From assembly GCA_938015295.1 (NCBI GenBank), contig CALLQB010000044.1, positions 1 through 64,000 of the forward strand: 64,000 nucleotides of DNA, read 5' to 3'. The notes below the pieces were generated by a model. The model saw nothing but the letters and a program-made list of their open reading frames with translations. It was not told the DNA's origin and did not search any database. Positions 1-9,410 of this stretch are shown here, in pieces; the first letter of the stretch is position 1, and each line of letters starts with the position of its first letter. The DNA comes from an uncultured Acidimicrobiales bacterium (lineage in GTDB: Bacteria; Actinomycetota; Acidimicrobiia; Acidimicrobiales; SHLQ01). Both the position numbers and the translations under genes were made by a program.

Positions 1-2
1 TA

Positions 3-434
3 CATCTTGGCGAAGACGACATCCCCTGGGTCGAGGCAGGCGACCTCGAACTCAAGGTCGTCCAAGTCAAGATCGAGGAGGGGCTCTGGGTTGTGCGGAA
101 CCGGTTCAAACCCGGCGCGGCGGTCCAAAAGCACAAACACACCGGCCCAGTCTACGCCTTCACGCTCAGCGGAGCGTGGAAGTACGCCGAGTCCGAGTAC
201 ACGAACCGGGCTGGATCGTTTTTGTACGAGCCCGCTGGCTCGGTACACACCCTGGTTGTGCCTGCCGACAACACCGAGCCCACCGATGTCTGGTTCTCGA
301 TTTATGGGTCGAACCTCAACCTCGACGAGGACGGCAACGTCGAATCGATCACCGATGCAGCTGGCGTCTACGAGGGGTACATGGCGCTCTGCGAGGCACA
401 GGGACTCGGACGCCCAAACGTTCTCAAGTCCTGA
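3..434 (+). CDS. Cupin-domain protein (2,4'-dihydroxyacetophenone dioxygenase / ChrR-like cupin), 5' truncated by window edge
   Basis: Frame is open from base 3 (HLGEDDIPWVEAGDLELKVVQVKIEEGLWVVRNRFKPGAAVQKHKHTGPVYAFTLSG...) into the 93..434 ORF; HKHTGPVYAFTLSG cupin motif. Confidence 0.7.
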   Translation, partial: HLGEDDIPWVEAGDLELKVVQVKIEEGLWVVRNRFKPGAAVQKHKHTGPVYAFTLSGAWKYAESEYTNRAGSFLYEPAGSVHTLVVPADNTEPTDVWFSIYGSNLNLDEDGNVESITDAAGVYEGYMALCEAQGLGRPNVLKS

Positions 435-1830
435 TTTGCTCCCGGGAGCCCCGCGGTCCGTTGTCGACAAGAACCTTGATCAGCGCGTCGACTGCGGCAG
501 CAAAGCGATGTTGCGGCGGACGAGCGAAGCCGATCAGGATCCCGCGGTGCGTGGGATGTGCTTCGTCCGCGTGGCAGACAGCGAGACCAATAATGCCAAC
601 GTCGCACCCAGCTGCGTTAGCCACCAGCGCCTGCTCGTCGATCGCCGGGTCAAGAATTCGCGCTGTTATATGAAGCCCGGCCGGATGGTCGATAACTTCC
701 AGCCAGGCAACTTCATCCGAGAGTCGATCGACGACGACTGCGCGACGATCGCGGTACGTTGATCGCATAGTTCTGAGGTGTCGATCGAGCGCACCAGACT
801 CGATGAAGTCGGCCAAGGCCAGTTGATCGATGGTCGATGCGCCCGCTTTGATATGGATCGAGCGTCGCAGGTCGCGCCGAAGACCGTCGGGAACGATGAG
901 CCACCCAAGACGGAGTCCCGGAGAGATGGCCTTGCTCGCTGTGCCGGCATAGACAACCCGGTCAGGAGCAAGTCCTTGCAACGCGCCAATTGGCTTGCGG
1001 TCGTAGCGGAACTCGCCGTCGTAGTCGTCTTCGATAATCCACGTGTCGGTGGAGCGGGCCCACGCCACTAGCCGGTTGCGACGATCCGCCGACAAGGTTG
1101 TACCCAACGGGTGCTGATGAGCCGGGGTAACGAGCACCGCATCGACGTCGAGTCCGTCGAGCGCGTCGACAACGATGCCCGCATCATCGACGGGCACCGG
1201 AACAACCTCGAGCCCGGCAAGCTCGAGAATTTGGCGATGAAGAAACAACATTGGATCTTCGATGGCGACTCGACCCGAACGCCGCACGAAAACGTCGGCG
1301 AGAAATCCAAGCGCTGAGGCGAATCCACTCACCACAGTGACCGCATCTGGATGGGCCATGACGCCACGAGTGCGTCCCAAATGACCGGCAAGGCTCGTGC
1401 GGAGCTCGACGCGCCCTCGTGGATCGGCGTAACCAAACACCTCATCAGGCGCTTCGGTCAGCACGCGCCGCACCGAACCTAGCCACGCCCGCCTCGGGAA
1501 CGCGTCGGTTGCCGGTTCTCCTGGCCGGAAGTCATAGAGGGGTGTGTGCCAGAACGGATGTGGTTGCGAAGCCGCGACCTCCGGAACATGAATCGAGGCA
1601 ACCCGGGTTGCGCTCCCGTGAAGCGCTACAAGGAATCCCTCGGCGGTCAACTGGCCGTATGCGGCGACGACGGTAGAACGCGACACTCCAAGGTCGGCAG
1701 CAAGCATGCGAGACGATGGCAGCGGTGCGTCGGTCTGCAGCCGGCCAGAACGTATGGCATCGCGCAATGCGGTCTCGAGCGCGACCCGCCGTCCGAGCGA
1801 CGGGTCAAGTTGTAGTTGCAAATCTGCCAT
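424..1830 (-). CDS. MocR/PdxR-type transcriptional regulator (GntR wHTH plus class I aminotransferase domain)
   Basis: 468 aa; N-terminal GntR HTH (LPSSRMLAADLGVSRSTVVAAYGQLTAEGFL) and aminotransferase domain with PLP-Lys context (YAGTASKAISPGLRLGWL). Confidence 0.9.
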   Translation of the reverse strand: MADLQLQLDPSLGRRVALETALRDAIRSGRLQTDAPLPSSRMLAADLGVSRSTVVAAYGQLTAEGFLVALHGSATRVASIHVPEVAASQPHPFWHTPLYDFRPGEPATDAFPRRAWLGSVRRVLTEAPDEVFGYADPRGRVELRTSLAGHLGRTRGVMAHPDAVTVVSGFASALGFLADVFVRRSGRVAIEDPMLFLHRQILELAGLEVVPVPVDDAGIVVDALDGLDVDAVLVTPAHQHPLGTTLSADRRNRLVAWARSTDTWIIEDDYDGEFRYDRKPIGALQGLAPDRVVYAGTASKAISPGLRLGWLIVPDGLRRDLRRSIHIKAGASTIDQLALADFIESGALDRHLRTMRSTYRDRRAVVVDRLSDEVAWLEVIDHPAGLHITARILDPAIDEQALVANAAGCDVGIIGLAVCHADEAHPTHRGILIGFARPPQHRFAAAVDALIKVLVDNGPRGSREQIRT

Positions 1831-1860
1831 AGCCGGTATGCCGATGCGATGCGATCGTGC

Positions 1861-1940
1861 CAGGTGGTCGAGCCATCAAGGCAAAGTGGTCTGTGAATCT
1901 AAGCCAAAGTGGTCTGGTCTTTCAGACCAGTAGACCATAG
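1861..1940. promoter_or_regulatory. Candidate MocR operator: direct repeat CAAAGTGGTCTG (1882-1893, 1905-1916) plus inverted repeat CTGGTCT-TTC-AGACCAG (1914-1930)
   Basis: Read directly in the divergent intergenic region between the MocR gene and the epimerase gene. Confidence 0.6.
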
Positions 1941-1949
1941 GTTCAAACA

Positions 1950-2831
1950 ATGAGCAGAAAGATCTTCCTCGCCGGCGGCACCGGGGTGTTGGGCCGTCGT
2001 GTCGTGCCCCTCCTCCTCGATGCCGGAAACGCCGTCACCGTGAACGTTCGAAACGACCACGCTGCAGCTGCGGCGAACACCGCAGGGGCGCACCCGACAA
2101 CCGTCGATCTCTTTGACCGAGCGGCGGTCGCCGACGCCGTCGCTGGCCACGACGCCGTCATCAACATCGCAACGGCCATTCCGACCGGCGCCGCTGCGGC
2201 CCGCAAGAAGGGCTGGGCGCTAAACGACCGCCTTCGCACAGAAGCGTCGGCGAATCTTGCTGCCGCAGTCGCCGCATTGCCTGCTGGCGCCCGGTACGTA
2301 GGCGAATCGATCACGTTTCCCTACATCGACGAGGCAGACCGTTGGATCGACGAATCGGTCGAACGGACCTACAGCAGCGCGACCGAATCGGTGGCCGACG
2401 CCGAAGCCGCCGCCATCGAAGCCGGGGGAGTGGCCCTTCGGTTCGCGATGTTTTGGGCCGACGACAGCGCACACAACCACCAGTTGCTCTCGCTCGCCCG
2501 GCTGGGCATCTTCGCGCTGCCGGGCGCGCTCGACGCCTATTCGTCATGGATTCACATCGATGATGCTGCGGCGGCGGTCGTCGCGGCTCTGGAAGCACCC
2601 ACCGGGATCTACAACGTCGCAGAATCTGACCCTGTTCGGCGGGCCGACCACCTGTCGGCGGTCGCAGCATCGCTGGGCAAACGCCGCCTGCGCGGCCTTC
2701 CGTCGTTTTTCGTCACCTTGGGTGGTCCGCCAGTTGAAGCGTTGGCCAGGTCGCAGAGGGTGTCTTCCGCAGCGCTATCGGCTGCGACCTCATGGCAGCC
2801 CCGGCACAACATCGTCGACGCCTGGCGTTAA
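1950..2831 (+). CDS. NAD-dependent epimerase/dehydratase-like protein
   Basis: MSRKIFLAGGTGVLGRRVVPLLLDAG Rossmann glycine motif; divergent from MocR gene. Confidence 0.8.
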   Translation: MSRKIFLAGGTGVLGRRVVPLLLDAGNAVTVNVRNDHAAAAANTAGAHPTTVDLFDRAAVADAVAGHDAVINIATAIPTGAAAARKKGWALNDRLRTEASANLAAAVAALPAGARYVGESITFPYIDEADRWIDESVERTYSSATESVADAEAAAIEAGGVALRFAMFWADDSAHNHQLLSLARLGIFALPGALDAYSSWIHIDDAAAAVVAALEAPTGIYNVAESDPVRRADHLSAVAASLGKRRLRGLPSFFVTLGGPPVEALARSQRVSSAALSAATSWQPRHNIVDAWR

Positions 2832-2926
2832 CCAACGCGACCTCCTCAGCGATGGGCGCTAAGCATCGGGCGAGGAGGTTTCGAGCAGTCATCGACAGGC
2901 GCACCACGCGCGCCTACATTTCGGCA

Positions 2927-3838
2927 ATGGATTCGCCGACACTTCCGGAACCAGCAACCGATCTCGACACGTTGCGGTCCGACCTTGATACGTGGGGCTA
3001 CTGCGTAGCGAAGGACCTTCTCGACGCAGACGTCGTTGCCGAGATCCGACAGCGCCTGTCAGATCAGGCGACAGCCGAGCGGGCTGCGGCGCTCGACTAC
3101 CGTTTTCCGGCCGATGCCGAGGGCGACGATGTCAACCAGTGGCTGTATTTGCTCCACAACAAGGGCAAGGTGTTCCATCAGTTGGCGGTGCATCCGGTTG
3201 CCAGGGCGCTCGCCACACATGTGCTCGGCGCCGATCACCAGCTTTCGGCCATCGATTCGCACATCACCTACCCCGGCAACAAGGACATGCCGCTGCACAC
3301 CGATCAGTGGTGGATGCCTCAGCCGACCATGCCCGGCGAACCACACAACCGTCAGGGCGACTTGGTGCGCGGCGACGGACCGTTCGGCGAACCGACTCGA
3401 TCCACAACGGCCATTTCACCACCGATGGTGCTCAACTTCATGTGGATGATCAGCGACTTCACCATCGACAATGGAGCGACACGAGTGGTTCCCGGCAGCC
3501 ATCTCAGCGGCGTTCAGCCAACCGGCGAGCCAAGAACCGACGAGGTACAGCCCGAAGGCACCGCTGGCTCGGCAATCGTTTGGGACGGCCGAACGTGGCA
3601 CGGGTCGGGGGTCAACACCTCGACCGGACCCCGCCTAGGCCTGACAACCTTCTTTTGCGGACCAGTGGTGCGGGCACTCACCAACATGACCTATGCCACC
3701 CGTCCCGAGGTATACGACGAACTCGACGATGACCTGAAGCGATTGCTTGGCTTTGCCCCATGGAACGGCTACGGGGCTACCGATGATCCGCTTGCCGACT
3801 TTGTGAGGCCGGCGGTCGAAACCGCTGGCGAGCTCTAG
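2927..3838 (+). CDS. Phytanoyl-CoA dioxygenase family protein
   Basis: LHTDQWWMPQP, MWMISDFTIDNGATRVVPGSH and TWHGSGVNTS motifs of Fe(II)/2OG PhyH family; start moved to internal ATG (MDSPTLPEP). Confidence 0.85.
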   Translation: MDSPTLPEPATDLDTLRSDLDTWGYCVAKDLLDADVVAEIRQRLSDQATAERAAALDYRFPADAEGDDVNQWLYLLHNKGKVFHQLAVHPVARALATHVLGADHQLSAIDSHITYPGNKDMPLHTDQWWMPQPTMPGEPHNRQGDLVRGDGPFGEPTRSTTAISPPMVLNFMWMISDFTIDNGATRVVPGSHLSGVQPTGEPRTDEVQPEGTAGSAIVWDGRTWHGSGVNTSTGPRLGLTTFFCGPVVRALTNMTYATRPEVYDELDDDLKRLLGFAPWNGYGATDDPLADFVRPAVETAGEL

Positions 3839-3887
3839 AAAACGTCGGGCTACCTCCGACATCGCAGCCCACCGGTAGGGTTCTGCT

Positions 3888-4124
3888 ATGCGACTGCTTG
3901 TTCGAAACATGTCTCGACAAACAACAGAGAACGATCTGCGGAACCTGTTCGAGCAGTTCGGGGCGGTGCAGTCGTGTGTGATCGTCAACGACGCCAAGAC
4001 CGGAAAATCGAAGGGCTTCGGCTTTGTGGAAATGCCGAAGCCGGGTGAGGCGAAAGCGGCGACCATCCAACTCAACGGTAAAGAACTCGACGGTGCGACC
4101 CTTCGGGTAAAGCGGTCAACCTAG
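3888..4124 (+). CDS. Small RNA-binding protein, single RRM domain
   Basis: 78 aa; RNP2 LLVRNM and RNP1 KGFGFVEM; ends after one RRM. Confidence 0.9.
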   Translation: MRLLVRNMSRQTTENDLRNLFEQFGAVQSCVIVNDAKTGKSKGFGFVEMPKPGEAKAATIQLNGKELDGATLRVKRST

Positions 4125-4201
4125 ACAGTCCTTCGGTACATGCCTTGCCTGCGCTCCAACGCGGCTAGCTTCACACTCACTGGCACGACAGGGGAGTACG
4201 T

Positions 4202-5143
4202 ATGAAGGCAGTCGGCGTAATCGAGTATGGCGGCCCCGAGGCGCTGCAGGTTGTAGACGTTCCCGAGGTTCACGCTGGGCCGGGCGAGGTGCGTATCCGG
4301 GTCCACGCAGCAACGGTGAACCCCACCGACACCTACGGCCGCGACGGTTCGCGTGCTGAAACGCAGAAGAAAGATCCGCCGCCCTATGTTCCAGGCATGG
4401 ATGCAGCAGGCGTGCTCGACGAGATTGGTGAAGGAACCGAAACAAACTTGGCGATCGGCGATGCCGTGATGTGCATGGTGCTTCCCAACGGCTCCCATGG
4501 CGGGTATCGCCAGTCGCTGGTGATGCCAGCCTCGGCGGTTACTCGCGCACCGATCGGCGCTACGCATATCGAAGCCTCGACCTTGCCGATGAACGCCCTC
4601 ACGGCACGTCTCACACTCGACATGCTCGGATTGTCTGCCGGGCAGACGCTGGCGGTTACCGGCGCTGCCGGCTGCTACGGCGGTTACGTGGTGCAGCTGG
4701 CCAAAGCCGATGGGCTCACCGTCATTGCTGATGCCAAAGACTCCGACCGAGATCTTGTTGCATCACTGGGCGCGGACATCGTGGTCGAGCGCGGCGATGA
4801 TGTCGCCGACCGTATCCTGGCGGCGTGCCCGGGTGGCGTCGATGGGTTGGCGGACGGATCGGTGCAGAACGAACAAGTCGTTCCGGCTATCGCTGACGGC
4901 GGCGGGTACGCAAGCGTGCGCGGCTGGACAGGCCAAGAGGAGCGGGGTATCTCGTTTCATACCGTGTGGGTCAACAAGTACGAAAACGACTTCGAACGAC
5001 TCGACCGCATTCGCCAGCAGGCCGACGACGGGCTCATCACCTTGCGAGTCGCCCAGGTTCACCGCATGCAAGACGCATCGGTTGCGCACGCGAACCTCGA
5101 AGCGGGTGGCACCCGTGGCCGCCAAGTTATCGACTTGAGCTGA
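4202..5143 (+). CDS. NADP-dependent quinone oxidoreductase-like / MDR-family zinc-less alcohol dehydrogenase
   Basis: MKAVGVIEYGGPEALQVVDVPEVHAGPGEVRIRVHAATVNPTD; TGAAGCYGGYVVQLAK nucleotide-binding motif. Confidence 0.85.
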   Translation: MKAVGVIEYGGPEALQVVDVPEVHAGPGEVRIRVHAATVNPTDTYGRDGSRAETQKKDPPPYVPGMDAAGVLDEIGEGTETNLAIGDAVMCMVLPNGSHGGYRQSLVMPASAVTRAPIGATHIEASTLPMNALTARLTLDMLGLSAGQTLAVTGAAGCYGGYVVQLAKADGLTVIADAKDSDRDLVASLGADIVVERGDDVADRILAACPGGVDGLADGSVQNEQVVPAIADGGGYASVRGWTGQEERGISFHTVWVNKYENDFERLDRIRQQADDGLITLRVAQVHRMQDASVAHANLEAGGTRGRQVIDLS

Positions 5144-5180
5144 GTCTTTTGGTGCGTCGACCGGCGTAAGCTGCCGCCCT

Positions 5181-6083
5181 ATGGACACCATGGAAATCGC
5201 GATATTCGGTCAGCCGCCCACCGTCGACAAGTTGGTCGACGAGGTGCGCCAGGTAAAAGAACAGGGCTTCACAACGTTTGTGACCCCGCAGATCTTTGGG
5301 CTCGACGCTCTCACCGCGTTGGCGGTTGCCGGCAACCACGTGCCAGGCATGCGCCTCGGCACGGGTGTCGTGCCGACCTACCGTCAACACCCGATGATGA
5401 TGGCCCAGCAGGCCTTGACGGTAAATCAGGCCATCGGCGGGGGCTTACTTCTCGGCATCGGCCTCTCACACCAGATCGTTGTCGAAGGCATGTGGGGTCT
5501 TTCTTATGACAAGCCCCTGCGCCACATGCGCGAATACCTCGCTGCGCTCATGCCGCTACTCAATGGCGAGCAGGTAAACGCTGAGGGCGAAACCATCACT
5601 GCCCGCGGCGGTCTTGAGATTCGCACCGACCGACCCGAAGTCGTGTTGGCTGCACTTGGGCCAAAGATGCTCCAATTGGCCGGGCGCGAAGCCGACGGCA
5701 CGCTGACGTGGATGGTTGGCCCACGCACCCTCGAGAGCCATATTGTCCCGACGATCGCCGAGGCTGCTACCGACGCCGGTCGGCCTGCGCCACAGGTATT
5801 GGTGTCGTTGCCTGTATGCCTCACCGATTCTCCCGACGAAGCCCGAGCTGCGGCTGCCAAAGAGTTCGCTATCTACGGCCAGTTGCCGTCGTACCGGGCG
5901 ATGCTCGACCGCGAAGGCGCAGCTGGACCAGAAGATGTCGCGATCATCGGCACTGCTGCCGAGATCACCGAGCGGCTTGAGGAGCTTCAGGCGGTTGGTA
6001 CCACCTCATTCGCCGCCAACGCCTACGGATCGCCTGAGGAACAACAAGCGACCCGGCAGCTGATGGTCGAGCTCAAGGGCTAA
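5181..6083 (+). CDS. LLM-class (likely F420-dependent) flavin oxidoreductase
   Basis: Bacterial luciferase-like architecture (MRLGTGVVPTYRQHPMMMAQQALTVNQAIGGGLLLGIGLSH). Confidence 0.85.
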   Translation: MDTMEIAIFGQPPTVDKLVDEVRQVKEQGFTTFVTPQIFGLDALTALAVAGNHVPGMRLGTGVVPTYRQHPMMMAQQALTVNQAIGGGLLLGIGLSHQIVVEGMWGLSYDKPLRHMREYLAALMPLLNGEQVNAEGETITARGGLEIRTDRPEVVLAALGPKMLQLAGREADGTLTWMVGPRTLESHIVPTIAEAATDAGRPAPQVLVSLPVCLTDSPDEARAAAAKEFAIYGQLPSYRAMLDREGAAGPEDVAIIGTAAEITERLEELQAVGTTSFAANAYGSPEEQQATRQLMVELKG

Positions 6084-6181
6084 GCGTCGGGGCCGCTCGC
6101 CGCCCAGCTTCAAACGAGGTACTATCAAACCGCACAGGACACTTCGAATAGCAATCGAACTCATTTCGATGGAGCCACAAC

Positions 6182-7585
6182 GTGAGCCTCACCCCCTTTC
6201 GCTTTCCATCCCTCATCGCCTTGGCGACTGCGCTGCTGACCTTGGCCACGGTGCTGACGCCTGGCCGAGTGTCAGCGCAAGATCAACAGGGAGAGCACGA
6301 GCTCACCATCGCCTTTGTCGATCGACCCCAACACCACGGCAAAGGTTTCAAGGTAGCGATTGCTGGCCTTGACCCCAGCTCGTCAATGCGCATCCGTGAG
6401 TGCGTGGGGGCACGCACTGGCGACGAATGCGCTGGCGGTTGGGGAGCAGACGCCGGTCGTCGATTCACGCCCGATGCTTCGTGGCGCCTAGCAGGGCTGC
6501 GGTGGCACCTAGTCGACGGCGAGATCGCGGATTGCGCCGAAACCGAGTGCTTTCTCGAGGTGACCAACGGCGACCGACGTGCTCGACGCGCCATCGAGTA
6601 CTCGACGAAGTACCCGATGCCTACGATCAGCGGCGACTTCGATTCGATCGTCCCTGGCGACGTAGTTGTTGGGAAGACCAACCAGTTCCTGCGGCCCAAC
6701 AAATTTGGGCGGAGCGTCGCCGTCATGCAATGTGTTACCGACTCCTCACCCTTGCTGACCGATAACGCCTGCGAAGCAACGTTGTGGAACACCAAGTTGG
6801 CCGAACCCTTCCAGCTCACCCCGCTGCGCTCTCTCAGCACCGGCGATGGGCCGTTCGATTGCACCGCGACACCGGGTGCGTGCGAGCTTCGGGTTTGGAG
6901 TTATCCATCGCCGTTGGCGTTCCCGGCAGGCGCACCACTGACCTTTACCGCCGGCGGTGGGGACGAGCCTGAGCTGTCGGCAACGCTCTCGAAGACCACC
7001 GATATCAAGCCCTTCGAGAAACTTGCCCTCACCGTGGTGTCTCCCTACACCAAGCTAACAATCGCGATCTGTGCGACATCCACCGATACCATTCGGGCGA
7101 CGTGTAACAAACGCCGGCGATCGACTCCTGGCCTCATCGATGGACGGTCCAGCATCAGCACCACTCGACTCGCTCCCGGAAGGTTTGTCACCAAGGCCAA
7201 CGGAGCGATCGACTGCGCCGACCCCGACGTCGAATGCCACCTCAGGGTCACCTCGAGCGGCTATCAGATCGCCAAGATCCCGCTTTCGTTCGATGCCAGC
7301 GTGCCCACAGAAGCACCTCAAATCGTTGCACCCAAGGGCCCATTCACCGAAGGGGAGACCATCGAGGTCCTCCTGCGCGGACTCAAGCCGAACTCAAAGG
7401 TCCTCGTCCAATGCTGGTCGACAGGTTGCGAGAAGAGAAGTACGACCACGGCCGCTGCTGACGGCACTGCTGCGGTGGAAGTCACCCTCCAACGAGATGC
7501 AGATTTCCCCGACGAACATCGCCATATCCGCATCAAAACCCAGCCGAAGGTCCGGCCAAGCTTCATCCCCATTTCGTTCGAGTAG
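6182..7585 (+). CDS. Secreted multi-repeat protein with neocarzinostatin-like domains
   Basis: Signal peptide (ALATALLTLATVLTPGRVSAQD); about four repeats of roughly 100 aa, most with QC..C and DC..C cysteine pairs. Confidence 0.6.
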   Translation: MSLTPFRFPSLIALATALLTLATVLTPGRVSAQDQQGEHELTIAFVDRPQHHGKGFKVAIAGLDPSSSMRIRECVGARTGDECAGGWGADAGRRFTPDASWRLAGLRWHLVDGEIADCAETECFLEVTNGDRRARRAIEYSTKYPMPTISGDFDSIVPGDVVVGKTNQFLRPNKFGRSVAVMQCVTDSSPLLTDNACEATLWNTKLAEPFQLTPLRSLSTGDGPFDCTATPGACELRVWSYPSPLAFPAGAPLTFTAGGGDEPELSATLSKTTDIKPFEKLALTVVSPYTKLTIAICATSTDTIRATCNKRRRSTPGLIDGRSSISTTRLAPGRFVTKANGAIDCADPDVECHLRVTSSGYQIAKIPLSFDASVPTEAPQIVAPKGPFTEGETIEVLLRGLKPNSKVLVQCWSTGCEKRSTTTAAADGTAAVEVTLQRDADFPDEHRHIRIKTQPKVRPSFIPISFE

Positions 7586-7686
7586 CCGCCAACGCAAGCG
7601 AGCCTGTCAGGGGTGCTCGGTAGGTTGATCTCTGTCAGCAACCAGCTGCATTTCTCCCGAGCGACACCCACCCCAGAGAGACCCGC

Positions 7687-8088
7687 ATGAAAGTTCTTAT
7701 CGCAACCGACTCCACCCAAGGCGCCCGAGGCGACGACTACTTCTTTGCGCTTGAAGGCGAGCTCGTCTATCTGCCGATCATCGAGTATTCGGTGCTCGAC
7801 CGATGTGGGTTCGCTCAGGGTTTCGCTGGCGCAGCGAGTGCAAAGGCCACGACCACTGCCATGGTCGTCGACCGGCCCGACCTCACAGCGCACGACTGGT
7901 CGATCGCTATCGCCGATGGGCTCGCCCGTCAGGGCTGGCTTGAAGACGGGTGGTCGGAGGCTAACGACGAACTTCTCGAACGGGTTCTCGCCGACCTTGA
8001 GGCCATCGTCCAACCCATTGCACCAAACACGGTCATCGAACGCAACGGCACTGATTTCTTCCCGCGAGACGGTCAGTTGGCGGCCTAG
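7687..8088 (+). CDS. Conserved hypothetical protein
   Basis: 133 aa ORF, well placed between flanking genes; no family recognised. Confidence 0.6.
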   Translation: MKVLIATDSTQGARGDDYFFALEGELVYLPIIEYSVLDRCGFAQGFAGAASAKATTTAMVVDRPDLTAHDWSIAIADGLARQGWLEDGWSEANDELLERVLADLEAIVQPIAPNTVIERNGTDFFPRDGQLAA

Positions 8089-8195
8089 ATACGGGCGGTC
8101 AGGCCTGCCAATACCACCTTGCATGATGATCATGATTGGTACACGCTTCTCCCCGAGGAAGGGAGCCAGCCTGAACCTCCGTACAGTGATCGGGC

Positions 8196-9410
8196 ATGTT
8201 CTTTGACCTCATTGTTGTCGGCGGAGGTGCCGCAGGGTTCTTTTCGGCGATTACCTGCGCGGAGCAGTCGGAGAAGTCGGTTCTTATCCTTGAGAAGACC
8301 TCACACCTGCTGCAGAAGGTAAAGATCTCTGGCGGCGGGCGCTGTAATGTCACCCATCATTGTTTTGAGCCGCGCGAGCTGAGCGCGAACTATCCCCGCG
8401 GCGAGAAATCTCTGATCGGCCCGTTTCACCGGTTTGGGGCCGCAGACACCGTCGATTGGTTCGCCAACCACGGTGTCGCGCTAAAGACTGAGGACGATGG
8501 CCGGATGTTTCCCGTCACCGACAGTTCGCAGACGATTATCGACAGTTTGCTCAGTGCAGCTTCCGCTGCCGGGGTCGGTGTCCACACCTCCGAGGGCGTG
8601 ACCAGTATCGCCAAGACTGTTGACGGTTTCGAGGTGGCGACCGATACCGACAACGCGTACCAGGCCGCGAACGTTGTCATCGCAACCGGCGGCACCCGAA
8701 TCAACGCGGGGGCAAAACTCGCCGCGGGCCTCGGTCACGAACTTCTCCCGCCGACGCCATCTCTGTTCACGTTCAAGATCAACGATCCACGCATCGACGA
8801 GCTCGCTGGACTCTCGGTCGACGTTGCCGAAGTGCACATCCAAGACAGCAAACTCAACAGCAGAGGACCAGTTCTGATTACCCACACTGGCGTGAGCGGA
8901 CCAGGGATCCTCAAGATTTCGGCGTGGGGTGCCCGCGAACTGGCCGAGCGCAACTACCGGTTCAACATCACGGTCAATTGGCTGCCGGACGCCGCCCCGG
9001 CCGAAGTTCTCGCCGAAAAGCGACGCAGCGACGCAAAACGTCAATTGTCGAGCCGGAGCCCGTTTCCGCAGCTTCCCAAGCGTCTTTGGTTACGTCTACT
9101 CGATGCGGCCGAGGTCCCCGACGCTGCGACCTGGTCGCAACTCAGTAAGAAACACACGACCCAACTTCTGACTCAGCTAACCGCGTCGACATTCGCCGTG
9201 AACGGCAAAAGCACCAACAAAGCTGAATTCGTCACGTGCGGCGGCATCTCTCGCAACGAAATCAACTTCAAAACAATGGAGAGCAAGCTTGTGAAAGGCC
9301 TCTACTTTGCGGGAGAAGTCATCGATGTCGACGGCATCACTGGCGGGTTCAACTTCCAGAACGCTTGGACAAACGGCTTCCACGCCGGGTCCGAGATAGC
9401 CGCCCGATGA
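8196..9410 (+). CDS. BaiN/HI0933-family FAD-dependent oxidoreductase
   Basis: DLIVVGGGAAGFFSAI FAD motif; SGGGRCNVTH; GLYFAGEVIDVDGITGGFNFQNAWTNG C-terminal motif. Confidence 0.9.
   Translation: MFFDLIVVGGGAAGFFSAITCAEQSEKSVLILEKTSHLLQKVKISGGGRCNVTHHCFEPRELSANYPRGEKSLIGPFHRFGAADTVDWFANHGVALKTEDDGRMFPVTDSSQTIIDSLLSAASAAGVGVHTSEGVTSIAKTVDGFEVATDTDNAYQAANVVIATGGTRINAGAKLAAGLGHELLPPTPSLFTFKINDPRIDELAGLSVDVAEVHIQDSKLNSRGPVLITHTGVSGPGILKISAWGARELAERNYRFNITVNWLPDAAPAEVLAEKRRSDAKRQLSSRSPFPQLPKRLWLRLLDAAEVPDAATWSQLSKKHTTQLLTQLTASTFAVNGKSTNKAEFVTCGGISRNEINFKTMESKLVKGLYFAGEVIDVDGITGGFNFQNAWTNGFHAGSEIAAR

Noticed and set aside
7318-8133. 271 aa minus-strand ORF across two plus-strand genes
   Set aside because: Antisense shadow ORF; the plus-strand frames have signal peptide, repeats and coherent starts.
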